From Thamnidium elegans (taxonomy: Eukaryota; Mucoromycota; Mucoromycetes; Mucorales; Mucoraceae), in NCBI GenBank assembly GCA_025201345.1, contig JAIXMG010000022.1:62001-126000 (forward strand): a DNA stretch of 64,000 bases. The letters are read 5' to 3'. This document shows positions 34,894 to 46,432 of this stretch, piece after piece. Position 1 is the first letter of the stretch; each line of letters starts with the position of its first letter. The position numbers were made by a program, and so were the translations under genes. Under the pieces are notes generated by a model. That model was not told the origin of the DNA. It did no database searches and was given only the letters and a program-made list of their open reading frames with translations.

Positions 34894-37460
34894 ATGTACG
34901 TTGTAAAGAGAGGTAACGTATTTCTGTCCCAATTATACTCTAGTATAGTGTATTTAAATCATTTATAGACGGAACCCAAGAAAAGGTCTTCTTCGATAAG
35001 ATTAGTTCTCGTATCAATATCTTATGTGAAGGTCTTGACGAAAATTACGTTGATCCTCCCAAAATCTCTCAAAAGGTAAAGGAGCTGATATATAAATGCT
35101 TTCAAATAGGGTATACACTAATAATAATCGATATATAGGTTGTTTCAGGCATGTATCCTGGTATTACTACCTTTCAGTTAGACGAGTTGGCTGCCGAGAT
35201 CGCTGTTGACATGACTAGTATCCATCCCGATTACGCTATTTTAGCTGCTCGTATTACTATCTCCAATCTTCAAAAGCAAACTCACGATAAATTCTCTGAT
35301 GTTATGCAAGAATTATACGACAATGTTCATCCCAAGACTGGAGCTAGTAATCCCTTAATTTCCAAGGACTTTTTAGATCTCGTATTAAAGCATTCCGACG
35401 TCGTTAATAAGACTATTGATTACCAACGTGATTTCGATTTCAATTACTTTGGTTTCAAGACTTTGGAACAAAACTTTTTATTAAAAATCAAGGACAGAAT
35501 TGTTGAACGTCCTCAACATATGATGATGCGTGTTGCTCTTGCCATTCATGGTGAGGACTTGGAATCTGCTTTCAGGGCTTATGACTATACCTCTCGTAAA
35601 CTCTTTACTTATGCTGCTACTACCCTTTTAAATGCTGGTACCAACTGCGGTCAACTTTCTAGTTTCTTTGAAGTTCAGATGAAGGAAGATAGTATTGAAG
35701 GTATTTATGACACTGTTTCTACTTGTGCTCGTGTATCCAAGGCCTCTGGTTCTGTTGGTATGAGTTTCCAAAAGATTCGTGCCTCTGGTTCTTATATTGC
35801 TGGTACCAACGGTACTTCTAACGGTATTGTTCCTATGCTTCGTGTCTTTAATGATGCTGCTCGTTTCATTACCCCTGGTGCTAGAAAAGTAAAGGGTACT
35901 TATGCTGTTTATTTGGAACCTTGGCACGCTGATATCTTTGAATTCATTGATCTTTCAAAGAATTCTGGTGAAGAGAATCTCCGTGCTCGTCATCTTAACC
36001 TTGGTCTTTGGATCCCTGATATTTTCATGAAGCGTAAGTTTATATTTTTTAAAAGAGTTTATATCAGAGATTAATATATGTATACATATAATTTTCTTTT
36101 TAAAAAAATAGGTGTTGAGGGTAATGCTGATTGGTCTTTAATGTGTCCTAACGAATGTCCTGGACTTGATACCTCTTTCGGTGATGAATTCGAAGCCCTT
36201 TACCTCAAGTACGAAAAGCTCGGTAAGTCTAGAAAGGTTGTTTCAGCTCAAAAGCTTTGGTTCGCTATTTTGGATGCACAAATCGAAAGCGGTATGCCTT
36301 ACATGTGTTACAAGGATTCTATTAACAAGAAGAATAACCAAAAGAACTTGGGTGTTATTTCTGGCTCTAACATGCATGCTGATGTTATGCAATACTCTGA
36401 TATTAACGAAGTTGGTTCTTGTAACATTGCTTCTGTTGCTCTTCCCAAGTGTGTTGATGAAAAGACCCGTACCTTTGATTTCGCTATTCTTCATGATATT
36501 GTCAAGGTTGCTATCAAGAATTTGGATAAGATGATTGATGTCAACAACTATCTTATTGAGGAAGCCAAGACTAGTGCTCTTAAGCATAGATCCCTTGGTT
36601 TAGGTGTTCAAGGTTTAGCCGATGTCTTTTTGATGATGCACTATCCTTTCGACTCCCCTGAAGCACGTGAATTAAATAAGGATATTTTCGAATCCATTTA
36701 TTTTGCCGCTCTTGAAGCATCCAACGAAATGGCTAAAAAATCTGGCCCCTATCCTTCTTATGAGGGTTCTCCTATTAGCCAGGGTATTTTACAACACGAT
36801 ATGTGGGATGTTCAAGGTTCCGCTCGTCTTGATTGGGATACCCTTCGTGCTAACATCAAGGCTCATGGTGTTCGTAACTCTGTTCTCCTTGCTCCCATGC
36901 CTACTACTACTACCAGTCAACTCCTTGGTAATAACGATGGTTTCGAGCCTTATCAAACCATGATCTTTACTTACCGCTCTCAAGCTGGTGAGTGTCAAGC
37001 TGTTAACTCTCATTTACTTAAGAACTTGATTGAACGTGGTATGTGGACTCCTAAGGTTAAAGAGATGTTGACTCAATCTAACGGTAGTGTTCAAAAGCTT
37101 CCTTTAATCTCTGATGACCTCAAGAGCCTTTATAAGACAGTTTGGGATATTTCTCAACGTGTTATTATTGATATGGCTGCTGATCGTGCTGCCTTTATTG
37201 ATCAATCTCAATCACTCAACCTTTTCTCTGCTGAACCTACCTATGGTCGTCTTTCTGCTATGCATTTCTATAGTTGGAACCGAGGCTTAAAGACTGGTAT
37301 GCAATTCCTCAAGACTAGCCCTGTCGAAGCCATGAGATTAACTATGGGTGAAGAACCTAAGGAAGATATTGAAGCAGAAATTGAACAGACTGCTGATGAT
37401 TTAGCTGCTATTGCTTGTTCTCTTGAGAACCCTGAAGCATGTGTCAGCTGTAGTGGATAA
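34894..37460 (+). CDS. ribonucleotide reductase large-subunit paralogue lacking catalytic residues
   Basis: Homologue of class Ia RNR large subunit (R1), which normally makes dNDPs with the small subunit. Exons are 34894-34912, 34969-35075, 35139-36033 and 36112-37460, giving 789 aa, full length. The ATP cone (MYVVKRDGTQEKVFFDKISS), LEPWHADIFEFIDL, MCPNECPGLD, LGVQGLADVFLM and PMPTTTTSQLLGNN are all present. Key residues (mouse R1 numbering from memory) are changed. The redox Cys218 is Phe (QLSSFFE, 35664-35666). The thiyl-radical Cys429 is His and Glu431 is Asp (SNMHADV instead of SNLCTEI, 36375-36383). The radical-relay Tyr-Tyr is Gln-Phe (GMQFL, 37302-37307). Asn427, Cys444 and the C-terminal CVSC are kept. 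Catalysis by the known mechanism is therefore impossible. Intact frame, normal introns and strong codon bias argue for a used, expressed protein, perhaps a regulatory partner of the true R1, which must be encoded elsewhere. Confidence 0.93.
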
Positions 37461-37691
37461 ATAATAAACCACTTGCCTCCCCAACTTATTGTATCATAAA
37501 AATCCACATTCATCCCCCACCCTTTTTTTCTCTTATATTTTCGTATTTTTTTGCATTAAAAAAAAAAGTGGTACTGTTAAAAAAAAAAAAAGTAATTGGT
37601 TCATTGTCACGTGTTGAAAACAGTGGTTTTATCAATTTTTATTGAATAAATAAATAAATAAATAAATATAATTTCACAAGGAATGAGAAAT

Positions 37692-37940
37692 TTAATGGAG
37701 AGCGGGACAACCCTTGGCTTCTTCGCAGTCGGTTTCGACGTTACCATGTTCGTCAATCTTCATGGCATGACCAGTAGCTTTTTCGTGGATCTTGTTAGCT
37801 TCTTCAGCTAATCTGATACGCTCTTCTTCGGATTGGACCTTTTATACAGCAATATAAGTATACCAACGATAACCAAAATATATAGAACTTACCTCGTGGG
37901 ACTTTTCCAAGATATCGTGAATAGGATGGGGTTCGCTCAT
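37692..37940 (-). CDS. small orphan protein (64 aa)
   Basis: Exons (complement) are 37940-37893 and 37838-37692, joined at a good gtaagt/ag pair, coding a 64-residue charged protein. It begins MSEPHPIHDILEKSHE, has a helical Glu/Lys/Ala-rich middle (EEERIRLAEEANKIHEKA) and ends CEEAKGCPALH with two cysteines. I do not recognise the family. Codons are as biased as in ILS1 (AAG, GTT/GTC, GCC), which supports a real, well-expressed gene. It is convergent with the RNR paralogue, 231 bp from its stop. It might be a mitochondrial or stress-related small protein, but that is only a guess. Confidence 0.7.
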
Positions 37941-38306
37941 ATTGTAAGTAAGTTTTTTGTTAAGTTAAAATGTCAAAAGAAAAAAAGATAATCTGATAAA
38001 AAACTGCTGGCTCAATTGTTCTCTTTTATGCTGTTTTAATCTGATCCTGAAATTATCGGACGTTTTTTTTTTTTGTGGTTTGACCAACATTCGATTATTG
38101 GGCCTGTTTCCAATGGCGTGAGAAAATCTCTGTGATACACTGTCCATGGCATAATTTTCGCCTAAAAAATCTATCACTGATTTGTTTTGTTTATAAAAAA
38201 AAATAGCATTAAAAAAAAATAATAGTATAATATGGTACAAGTGGAGGGGAGTTTGAGAGATGAAATAAAGTGAAAGCAAATATATAAAAAAAAAGAAAAT
38301 GTAATG
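37941..38306. other. intergenic region
   Basis: Upstream of the 64-aa gene and downstream of the dehydratase, both on the minus strand. AT-rich; no gene is recognised. An open frame on the minus strand is low-complexity. Confidence 0.35.
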
Positions 38307-40098
38307 TTATTGAGTATTTGCAGGTGTTAGTGGTTTAATCGATGAGGGGTCTTCTTCCTGTGTACTACTTTGAAATGTTTCTTCCATGGGTGTATCTACA
38401 ATGGCATTTTGTTCTTGCGATTGTAGATGTGATTGTAAATGCGATTGCAACTGTTGCAATTGCTGCAACTGTTGTAGTCGTGGTTGAAGTTGTGATTGGA
38501 TTTGTGATTGAAGTTGAGGGTGTAGTTGTGGTTGAGCTTGTTGTAGTTGTAATTGCTGAATTTGCTGTTGCTGTTGTAGTTCTTGTTGTTGTTGCAGTTC
38601 TTGTTGCTGTTGTTGTAGTTGTTGTTGTTGTTGCAGCTCTTGTTGTTGCTGTTGTTGTAGTTGCTGTTGTTGTAATTTCTGTTGCTTATTTGATTCCTTT
38701 GTCTTTTGTTTATTGCTTTGATTTAATTTTGTTAAATTATCAGATGAGATCCCCAACGGTTCAGTGGAATCGATGCTCTGTATATGGGTTAATTTGTCAT
38801 CCATCTTTAAAAATACTTCTCCGCCGCTCTTAACAATAACAGGTGGTCGGTAATATTTCTTTCTGTACTCATCAAGTTGTGTAAGACTAATATCGGACCC
38901 ACCTGTCACCAACACAATAACTTCGCAGTCTTGTCCCAAAGACGGTAAAATATCACGAATTAATTGTGTGTAGCACAAAGATAACGCGGCACCTGATGCT
39001 GCTTCTACGATCATCTTTGCATCCTCTGTTTTTTTTTTTACGTTAATATGACGTGCCAAATGGCTCATTCAAAGATTATTTTTTTTTTGGGTTTTACCTG
39101 CGAAAAGTCTCACTGCATCAGCTGCCATTGCATCACTCACAGCGAAGGGAACGACGGGATGAACTAAACTAAGTTCTAGTGACTTTGAACTGACGGTGCT
39201 AGATGCTAATCCTGACGCTATTGTTGATATCTTTGGTAAGGTCACTAACTTGCCAGCAACAACAGAGGCTTGAAATGCATTACTACCATGTGTCTCTACA
39301 GCAATCACAGGTACGTTTTTCCAGCCAACACTTTGTAAGCCTGTAATCACGCCATTTAATAATCCTCCTCCACCTACCGGGCATATAATTGCTGCTGGGG
39401 GAGTATCTTGAAGTTGAGTCTTTAATTCATGAATAATGCTAGCATGCCCTTGCCAAATATCTGCATGATCCGATGATGGGACATATACACTAATACAATC
39501 CGTGTTAACTATTTATATTACATATTTTTTCTTTTCCCTTCCACTAGATTTACTTTACCCGTTTCTTTTAACTAACTTTCTTGCATGCTCATCCGCGGCA
39601 GCCCAATCCTCGCCATATAAAATTAGATGCGCTCCTTCCAACCTTACTGAATCGCAAATTGAACTGGGGGTATCTTTGGGCATAACAGTGATTGCACTTA
39701 CATTTAGCTGTCTAGCGCAGTATGCTACCGCTAACACAGTGTTGGTACCAGACCCACATACAAGATGAATATCCCTTCCTCTGGATTCTACTGCTTTATA
39801 ACAAAAGTTACCAATACCCCTTTTATGTCATTTAGTCTATCGTAAAAAAAAATTCATCACTGTCTCCTTATATCTTACCTCATTTTTACGGATCCTGAAG
39901 GTTGTACATTTTCTATTTTAAAGTAAATGTTACTAAAAAAAAAGAGATTTAGTAGTTGTTACTCCAATAACTTAAAGGAAAAAGCCCTCCCACTTACCAG
40001 TCAAGTTTAATACTAAGTTTCGGTGAGTGGATCAAAGGCGTTTGAACGTGTAACATTTGAGAAAGAGTTTGATGATCATCATCTGAAGATTCCTCCAT
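38307..40098 (-). CDS. L-serine/L-threonine dehydratase with glutamine-rich tail
   Basis: PLP enzyme of fold type II that deaminates serine or threonine to pyruvate or 2-oxobutyrate. Exons (complement) are 40098-39998, 39932-39879, 39819-39559, 39489-39098 and 39025-38307, giving 508 aa. PLP-binding Lys lies in QPSGSVKMRGIGN; glycine loop VGGGGLLNGV; SGTNTVLAVAY; C-terminal VTGGSDISL. These match the serine dehydratase/CHA1 type without an ACT domain. The acceptor of exon 4 is the AG in gtattag/TGTATATG, giving VYVPSSDHADIWQGH; the nearer-looking AG would break the frame. The enzyme proper ends near residue 365. It is followed by about 85 residues that are mostly glutamine (about 381-466) and a short acidic end. 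Such a tail is unusual for this family. Confidence 0.92.
38435..38690 (-). repeat. CAA/CAG tract encoding poly-glutamine tail
   Basis: Imperfect trinucleotide repeat (cag/caa with ctg/tta interruptions on the coding strand) at the 3' end of the dehydratase gene, encoding runs such as [15 protein letters not shown]. It is in frame and flanked by coding sequence on both sides. Confidence 0.9.
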
Positions 40099-40271
40099 TC
40101 TTTTTTTTTACTCAGAGAAACGCGCTTCAGTAATAATAAAAAAAAGGAAGGGAATGCAATAATCTAGGTTTTTGGTTATCCGCACGTGTTTTGAGACGCG
40201 CATAGTATGGTCCGTCCAAAAAACATTTCACGCGGCATGTCCGACTTATTCCCTTTTCTTCTTTATCAATT
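40099..40271. promoter_or_regulatory. bidirectional promoter with ACGCG motifs (dehydratase / FANCD2)
   Basis: Only 173 bp separate the two divergent start codons. Three ACGCG elements (ACGCGC at 40120-40125 and 40196-40201, ACGCGG at 40230-40235) and a CACGTG E-box (40183-40188) lie within it. ACGCG is the MCB core; S-phase control of FANCD2 is a reasonable inference, not shown. Confidence 0.45.
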
Positions 40272-43200
40272 ATGTTGTTTCAACAGTTACTAAAAGAAGC
40301 AGGGTGTCAACTTGAGTCTTCAACTGTTATATTTGGTAATAATAAAAAGTCTTGAGTACCAAACGAGTTTATATTGACATGGACTATAGAGGTCGAGTCT
40401 GTCTTGTTCCGTAGATCGCTTGCAAATAAATTGCGTAGTCAAACAAATGAAATTGAGGAGTTCAACCAAGATCTTCAAAACTACACTGAAGATCCAGCAG
40501 TTTTCCGAAAGTGTTTACTTCCTTCTACTGTAGCAGACCATGTACCAAAAACTACTCGGTAAAGAAAACTTCCTCTTTTTTTGTAAAGTTTTTTTTTTTG
40601 TATTAACCTTTATTTCTTTCTAGAACTTCAAGCTCAGAGAGTTTATTCAAAACTCTTTTAGCCATCGATTCCATTCAACCTGAACTGATAACATATTTAT
40701 TAGAAAGACTTCCTGAGTTTTATGACGAATTGGAAAATGAGTAAGTATATCAAATGCTCGTGACATCATTTTTCTTATTAATGTCTCTTCTTGAACAGTA
40801 ACTCTAGCTCTTGTACAGCAAGATTAATCTTACATCAGCTGCGTTGGTTGGATTATATCGCTCAACCAGAAGTATTAACAGAAAAACTGGTAGAGGTATG
40901 AGTCATGCTATCCATTTTTATTCAATAGACTAACTCTAGTAAAAAGATCATCCAAATTACGCCAGCTGTGATACAGCACGAACTTATTACTTCGTTACCA
41001 GATATAGTGAACGATTCTGAGCACAAGGTATTTTTGAATTTTACTTTTAAAACATTGACGTCAAAATCTAAGCGATAATACATATAATAGCCGATTGTAG
41101 TTTACTTAAAAGAACTAATGAACGAAAATCCAGAATTAACCGTCCCTATTTTGGATGCATTATCAAACCTGACGCTTCATTCCGAGAATTTAGAGGATGT
41201 AAGAGAGATGGTATTAGAAAGATTAGAATCAGCTGAACTTGATGATTTAGCTATCATTGTCAAATTTTTACTTCAAACTGTAACACCAAGCACGATTGAT
41301 ATGGTAGTGTATGGCATCCGACAAAAATTAGATTTTAGAGCGTTGGGTAAAGTACAGAGTAATACACAAGTGCAACAGAAAAAGAAACAAGCGCCTGAGG
41401 CCTTAATTCTTGAGTCGATTAAGTTGGGTTTGCAATTTCATAAATTCGTATGCGATTCGTGGTTGAAATCCATTGTAGCTTTAGAGGAGCAGGTATGTGT
41501 TTTTTTTTAAAAAAAAAAGAGAGAGAATCTTATAAATTGACAACATTTTAGCGTGAACATAAAGTCATTGATTTATTGGTGTTGATTATCTTATATTCAA
41601 TGACTTCCATGAAGAAAAAGGTAGAAGCGATTATTAAGAAAAAAATTGTACAAGGTTATATTACATCTGCTTTGGTTCAAGAGACTATCATGTGCCATGC
41701 CGATGGATTATTAGGGTAATTTATATGAAAATAACCGCTCAAAAAAAAATTGATATATGCTAAATTACACTTATAGGTATTGGGGAGTTTTATTATCATT
41801 ATCTGAAAGTTTATTGAGAGCTTGTCAACAAACAAACGCTATTTCACCGTGTGCGAGTACTCTCTACGTTAGCTCGTTTAAATCTTCTGATGTATATTAT
41901 AGACAAGAAATTATTGGAGCGCTTGTGACACATATTGGTAGCGGTGTGGAAGCAGAAATGAATGTGGCATTAAACGTATTATTACAGTTGGTTAAATTCG
42001 ATGTATCAAGTGTAGCTGTATATAGTGTATTTGTAAAAGGTATTTTAGATTACTTGGATAACTTGAATTTATATCAAATCCGTACCTTGTTTGATATTTT
42101 CAGTTTGCTCGCTTTGACGGTGAGATTATTTACTTATTTTTTTTAAAAAAAAAAAATCTTGTACTAATTAATCTAATTAGACTGGTAACTCTACTGGAGA
42201 CGGATCGGCCAATTTATGGTCAGAAATTCAAATTGTCATTAGAAAACAACTTTCAAATCCTAGAGAAAAATACAAGATTATTGGAATCATTGCCTGTTTA
42301 TCTTCGGTTAAAGTGCTTGGGTCTCGTGTATTGTGTAATGATCAAATTGGAGCTGGATCAAGTACTGTATCAACCAAAGCCTTGGCAAATAATGCATTAA
42401 GACATCCCATGTTGAGACAAGCAACCGGTTTACTAGAATTAGCATTACGATTCTCTCAAGAAAATCCCGTAAATATATTCTTCCCATTTTTACAAAAACA
42501 TATTTTAATGACTTTTTTTTTTGTATAGAATTGTATTGCTTTGATTTACGACGAGTTGGCTCATTTAATTAGCGAAGAAGATATAGACACAAGATTACAA
42601 ACTTGGGTTAAGGATAATATGACCTCTGACTTTACTGAATATTATGTCGTAGCTGAAACAGATGCAGATGTATATATGGAAAGTGTAAGAGATAACCAAT
42701 ATATCAAATTAGAGCCCGAAAAAATGATGAACTTGGATGAAGACGATAGCGAAATCATTATTAAAATGTACGAATTGTTTTATAATCCAGACATCAAAAC
42801 AAAAAAGCAAGTCATTGTACCAATGTCTTCTATTTTCAACTTGATACAAAGTTGTGAAAAGAAATTAAATAATGGTAGTTTACAAGATGTTGATGCGTTG
42901 TTTGGATGTGGTGTTTTATTATTCAAGACGGATGATATTGAAGATATATCTCCAGAGGAAGTAGAGTACGCGTGTGATATGTTATTCTATACCATTAATT
43001 GGTAAGTTAAACCCCCCCCCCTTTTTTATTAACGTATTACTTGTAAAATATTGACATATGCGAACATAGGTTTAGGGAAATTCTAAACTCATTCATGTTT
43101 GCTGAAGAAGATGGGTTTAGAGAAAGACTTGTTAGTCGTCTTCGTAATATGCTTCAATTGGAAGAAATGTTAGGTCATTTAATGCGACAGATACCTACAT

Positions 43201-45952
43201 ACGCACCTTTAGAATTTCATACTACCGTACCCGTTAATCTTACTACTGTTAAAAACTCTTCGCAAATAATCAGTAGCGCTGTATCCTCAGAATCACAAGA
43301 GACCGCTTGTAGTGAACACGCACCCGGTCCCAAAGCAGTCATAAAAGATCATAAAACAAGCACGATGAAGTTCAAAAGTGTTGATGATTTAAGACCATAT
43401 ATGAGAGCATTTAGTGTAATTTTTTTTTTTTTTTTTTTTTTTGGATACTTAAATTTGATATCATGCGTTATACTGATATTATTCTATATATAGGTTCACT
43501 TATTGGAACTTCTTAAATACAATCAAGATATTCAAAAGGAGTCTGAACAGTTGACATGCGAAGAAATTAATTATATCTTGAAAGATCTAGACAATAAATT
43601 GGATATAAAGATTATGCCACCACCTCCTGTATTTTTTGGTAAAAAAAAGGCCGAGGATAAACATCCCACATGTAATGCTACCATGTTGGCAAGAATGGAT
43701 GCACAAAACTTAATGAAGAAGGTAACAGATGACCTTGACATAATGAACTTTACTCTAAATACTGTTAATAGGTTGTTTTTTATTTACCATATATTCTTCA
43801 GACACTTGAAAATCTGTATAGCAAATTACAAGAAAAGGTAAGATAAACCTGGTTTTCTCTCTTATAAATATGTATAATTTTGACCTTTTTTTATTGACAT
43901 TATAAAATTAGGATATTGAACCAGGTCGCATAGAGGTAATATTAAGGAACAAATCTTTTATATTTTATTTTTTAAAAAAAATAACGCTCTTTTTTTTCGT
44001 TAGGGATCGGAAGAAATAGTAAGCTGTATTTCACTCGTGTTTAATATATTATTCAAACTACTTTCATGGCCTGATATTCAGAATTCAGACAATAGCCTTA
44101 TTTTACATGTAAGGAATAATTTTTAAATGCGTTTATTTTGTAACTCATCCCATTTTTTTTTATTAGAGCATGATTTCTGCTATAGCTTCTAGAATTAGTA
44201 GCCGACCAGGAAATTCTGTTGAGGATGAACTGGAACAGGCATTTACATACTTGTCTCAATATGGTGATAATGTACCACAAGCTAAAACTGCTTTATTGCT
44301 CTTTAATATATTACAACGACTTATGGTTATCTCTGAAAACTCTGCAAAGTTAAAGAAATCTGCATTAAAGGTGGTAAGCCAAATTATAGCTGCGCCTTGG
44401 TTTGATTGGCGTGATATCAAGGTAATTAACGCGACTCTATTTTTTCTTCGAGAAATAATACTGACATAAAGATATAGAAGGAAATACCATTCTTAATTGA
44501 ACAATTTATTGAACTGAATGAAGACAGTATTGATGTTCTTCATGAACTTGTAAACAATACACTTCCTCAGTTTGAAGAAGAAGGACCGTTAGAAATACTT
44601 CCATTATTAAAAGACGAAACCATTGTACAACATTATCAGGTATGGTTTGATAGTATACTTTATTTTTCTTAAATAGTTATTAATCTTAATTTTTTTATAA
44701 AAAAAAAAGGCCGTTATCAACCAAACAGTAAAAGCGTTTGATCTACTCAAAAACACGGATGAAGATATTGACGTCGTATTAGTATTCAACGGTCGTATTG
44801 TCAAAATCTTTGAACGGATCACATACTACGTGAAAGCAAAAGAAGACCGAGCATTGATCGGTATTCTGTTAAAGTCAGGTCGATTATTTATCGACCAATT
44901 TACAAAACATTCTATTCCTTTCTTCACTCGTGTATTTAAAACACACAGCTCTAGCGTTGTAGCTATATTTAAAGACTTTCAAGCAAGTACTCGTATGCTT
45001 CAGGTAAGTAAAGAAAATATATCACCAGTAATAGTCTCTCATATCCAATTCTTAGATTATTTGTTCTCATGTTAAAGTATTGAAAGAAGTAGCATTATCA
45101 GCATATGTACCTCCTTTAAAAAAGGCATTGGAAATTGTTATTTATCAAGTCAAGATGTTATTAACTGAAAACCGTATACCACAGAGTGCCTTCTTTATGG
45201 GTAAATTTGGCATAATTTCTTGTAAATACAGATGTGATACTAATGTCTTAAATTAATAGGTGCATTGAAACATCGAGATATTCGCGGTGTAGAAATATCT
45301 TCTCAGGTAAAAACATCTTTTTTTTCTTTTTAAATTAGTTGTTAATATATTACCTTCTTTTTAGATTCCTCGTGAACCTGATTACGATGAGGAAGATATG
45401 AACGAAGAACCATCAATAAACTCTGAACAAGAAGATGAAGAAGAATTACCTGTTGCATCTGATATAGAAGAAGATGGTTTATCTGTAGCAGAAGAAGAAA
45501 CTCTACCAAAGTATAAGAAAACAAAACCACCTGTGAAGAAACCCAAGAAACCTATTACGAAAAAACCCACACCTAGAAAAAGAAAATCCCCTTTATCGGC
45601 CTCTACTTCAGATCAAGCAATTCGTACCTCTAGCGTAGTTCCTTCCTCAGATGAAGAAGAGGGAGATGAAGCTATCACTATAAGTAAAAATAAAAATAAG
45701 CGGAAGGTTGAGGTTATTGAAGAAGAAGATGGTGAGGATACTGATATATTTGGCTCAAGTGATGAAGAAGAAGAAAAGGAACCTTCTCCTTCCCCGACAC
45801 CAATTTCATCAACATCACCTCTTCATCCTCCTCCACAGCCTGCAAAAGAATCAACTGGTAAAAGAAGACGTTTAGGACTTGGTCGTCCAGTAAAATCTTC
45901 TCAGAAAAAAATATTTAATTTAACGGGTCATTCTGGAGAAGATAGTGATTAA
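40272..45952 (+). CDS. FANCD2: Fanconi anaemia protein FANCD2
   Basis: Nuclear DNA-repair clamp. With FANCI it is monoubiquitinated and locks onto DNA at interstrand crosslinks and stalled forks. Twenty-one exons: 40272-40335, 40390-40558, 40624-40740, 40799-40895, 40947-41027, 41091-41492, 41552-41715, 41777-42119, 42181-42468, 42529-43001, 43070-43415, 43494-43721, 43802-43837, 43912-43935, 44004-44108, 44167-44421, 44478-44639, 44710-45003, 45056-45200, 45260-45306 and 45365-45952. The product is 1,475 aa, near the human length. Similarity runs end to end: ENPELTVPILDALSNL, EIIGALVTHIGSGVEAEM, VFVKGILDYLDN (about residue 452; as I recall this segment holds the ubiquitinated lysine of human FANCD2), YDELAHLISEEDIDT, NWFREILNSF and GRLFIDQFTKHSIPFF. 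The tail is acidic and then basic (KRRRLGLGRP). Confidence 0.95.
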
Positions 45953-46432
45953 ATAAAATAAAAATAAAATTATCTTGCGATAAAATTAATGTATACAGCG
46001 TTTTGCGTTTGAAAATAGAAATTTTATTTTTGTTAAATAAGAAAGAGAATCTAATGGCTGAAGAGCATGCCAAAAGCATGATTCATCCAGAAAAAATCAG
46101 ATCCACTCCAAAGGGTTAGTATCGAGAGAGGTTCATCCGTAAAGTCTACTGACTCAAAGCATATATCCACAAAAGCTTCTAAATAATCAGAGTAACCAAA
46201 CAAAACACTCACAGTTTACTTTCTTTTTTTTTTGTATTAAAATGAGCCTCTATTTTTATTAACCAAAAATTATGTTTCCAAACGTAAATCATTGTATTTT
46301 TCTTTTTATTTATATATATAATGTATATTTTGGCTGCTAAAAAGTATATCCTATTAATGAAAAAAGTATAAGTCATTCAACAACACTGAAGTTGAATTAT
46401 TATTATTTTCTTGAAAAAGATATTTAAATGTA
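45953..46432. other. convergent intergenic region
   Basis: Lies between the FANCD2 stop and the end of the SREBP-like gene. AT-rich, with AATAAA-like signals near both ends; no gene is seen. Confidence 0.4.

Noticed and set aside
34894..37460. RNR paralogue as an ordinary pseudogene
   Set aside because: All exons join in frame, no stops, invariant structural blocks are kept and codon bias is strong; only catalytic positions are changed.
38342..38833. Valine-rich 163-codon open frame on the + strand
   Set aside because: It is the antisense reading of the CAA/CAG tract in the dehydratase gene.
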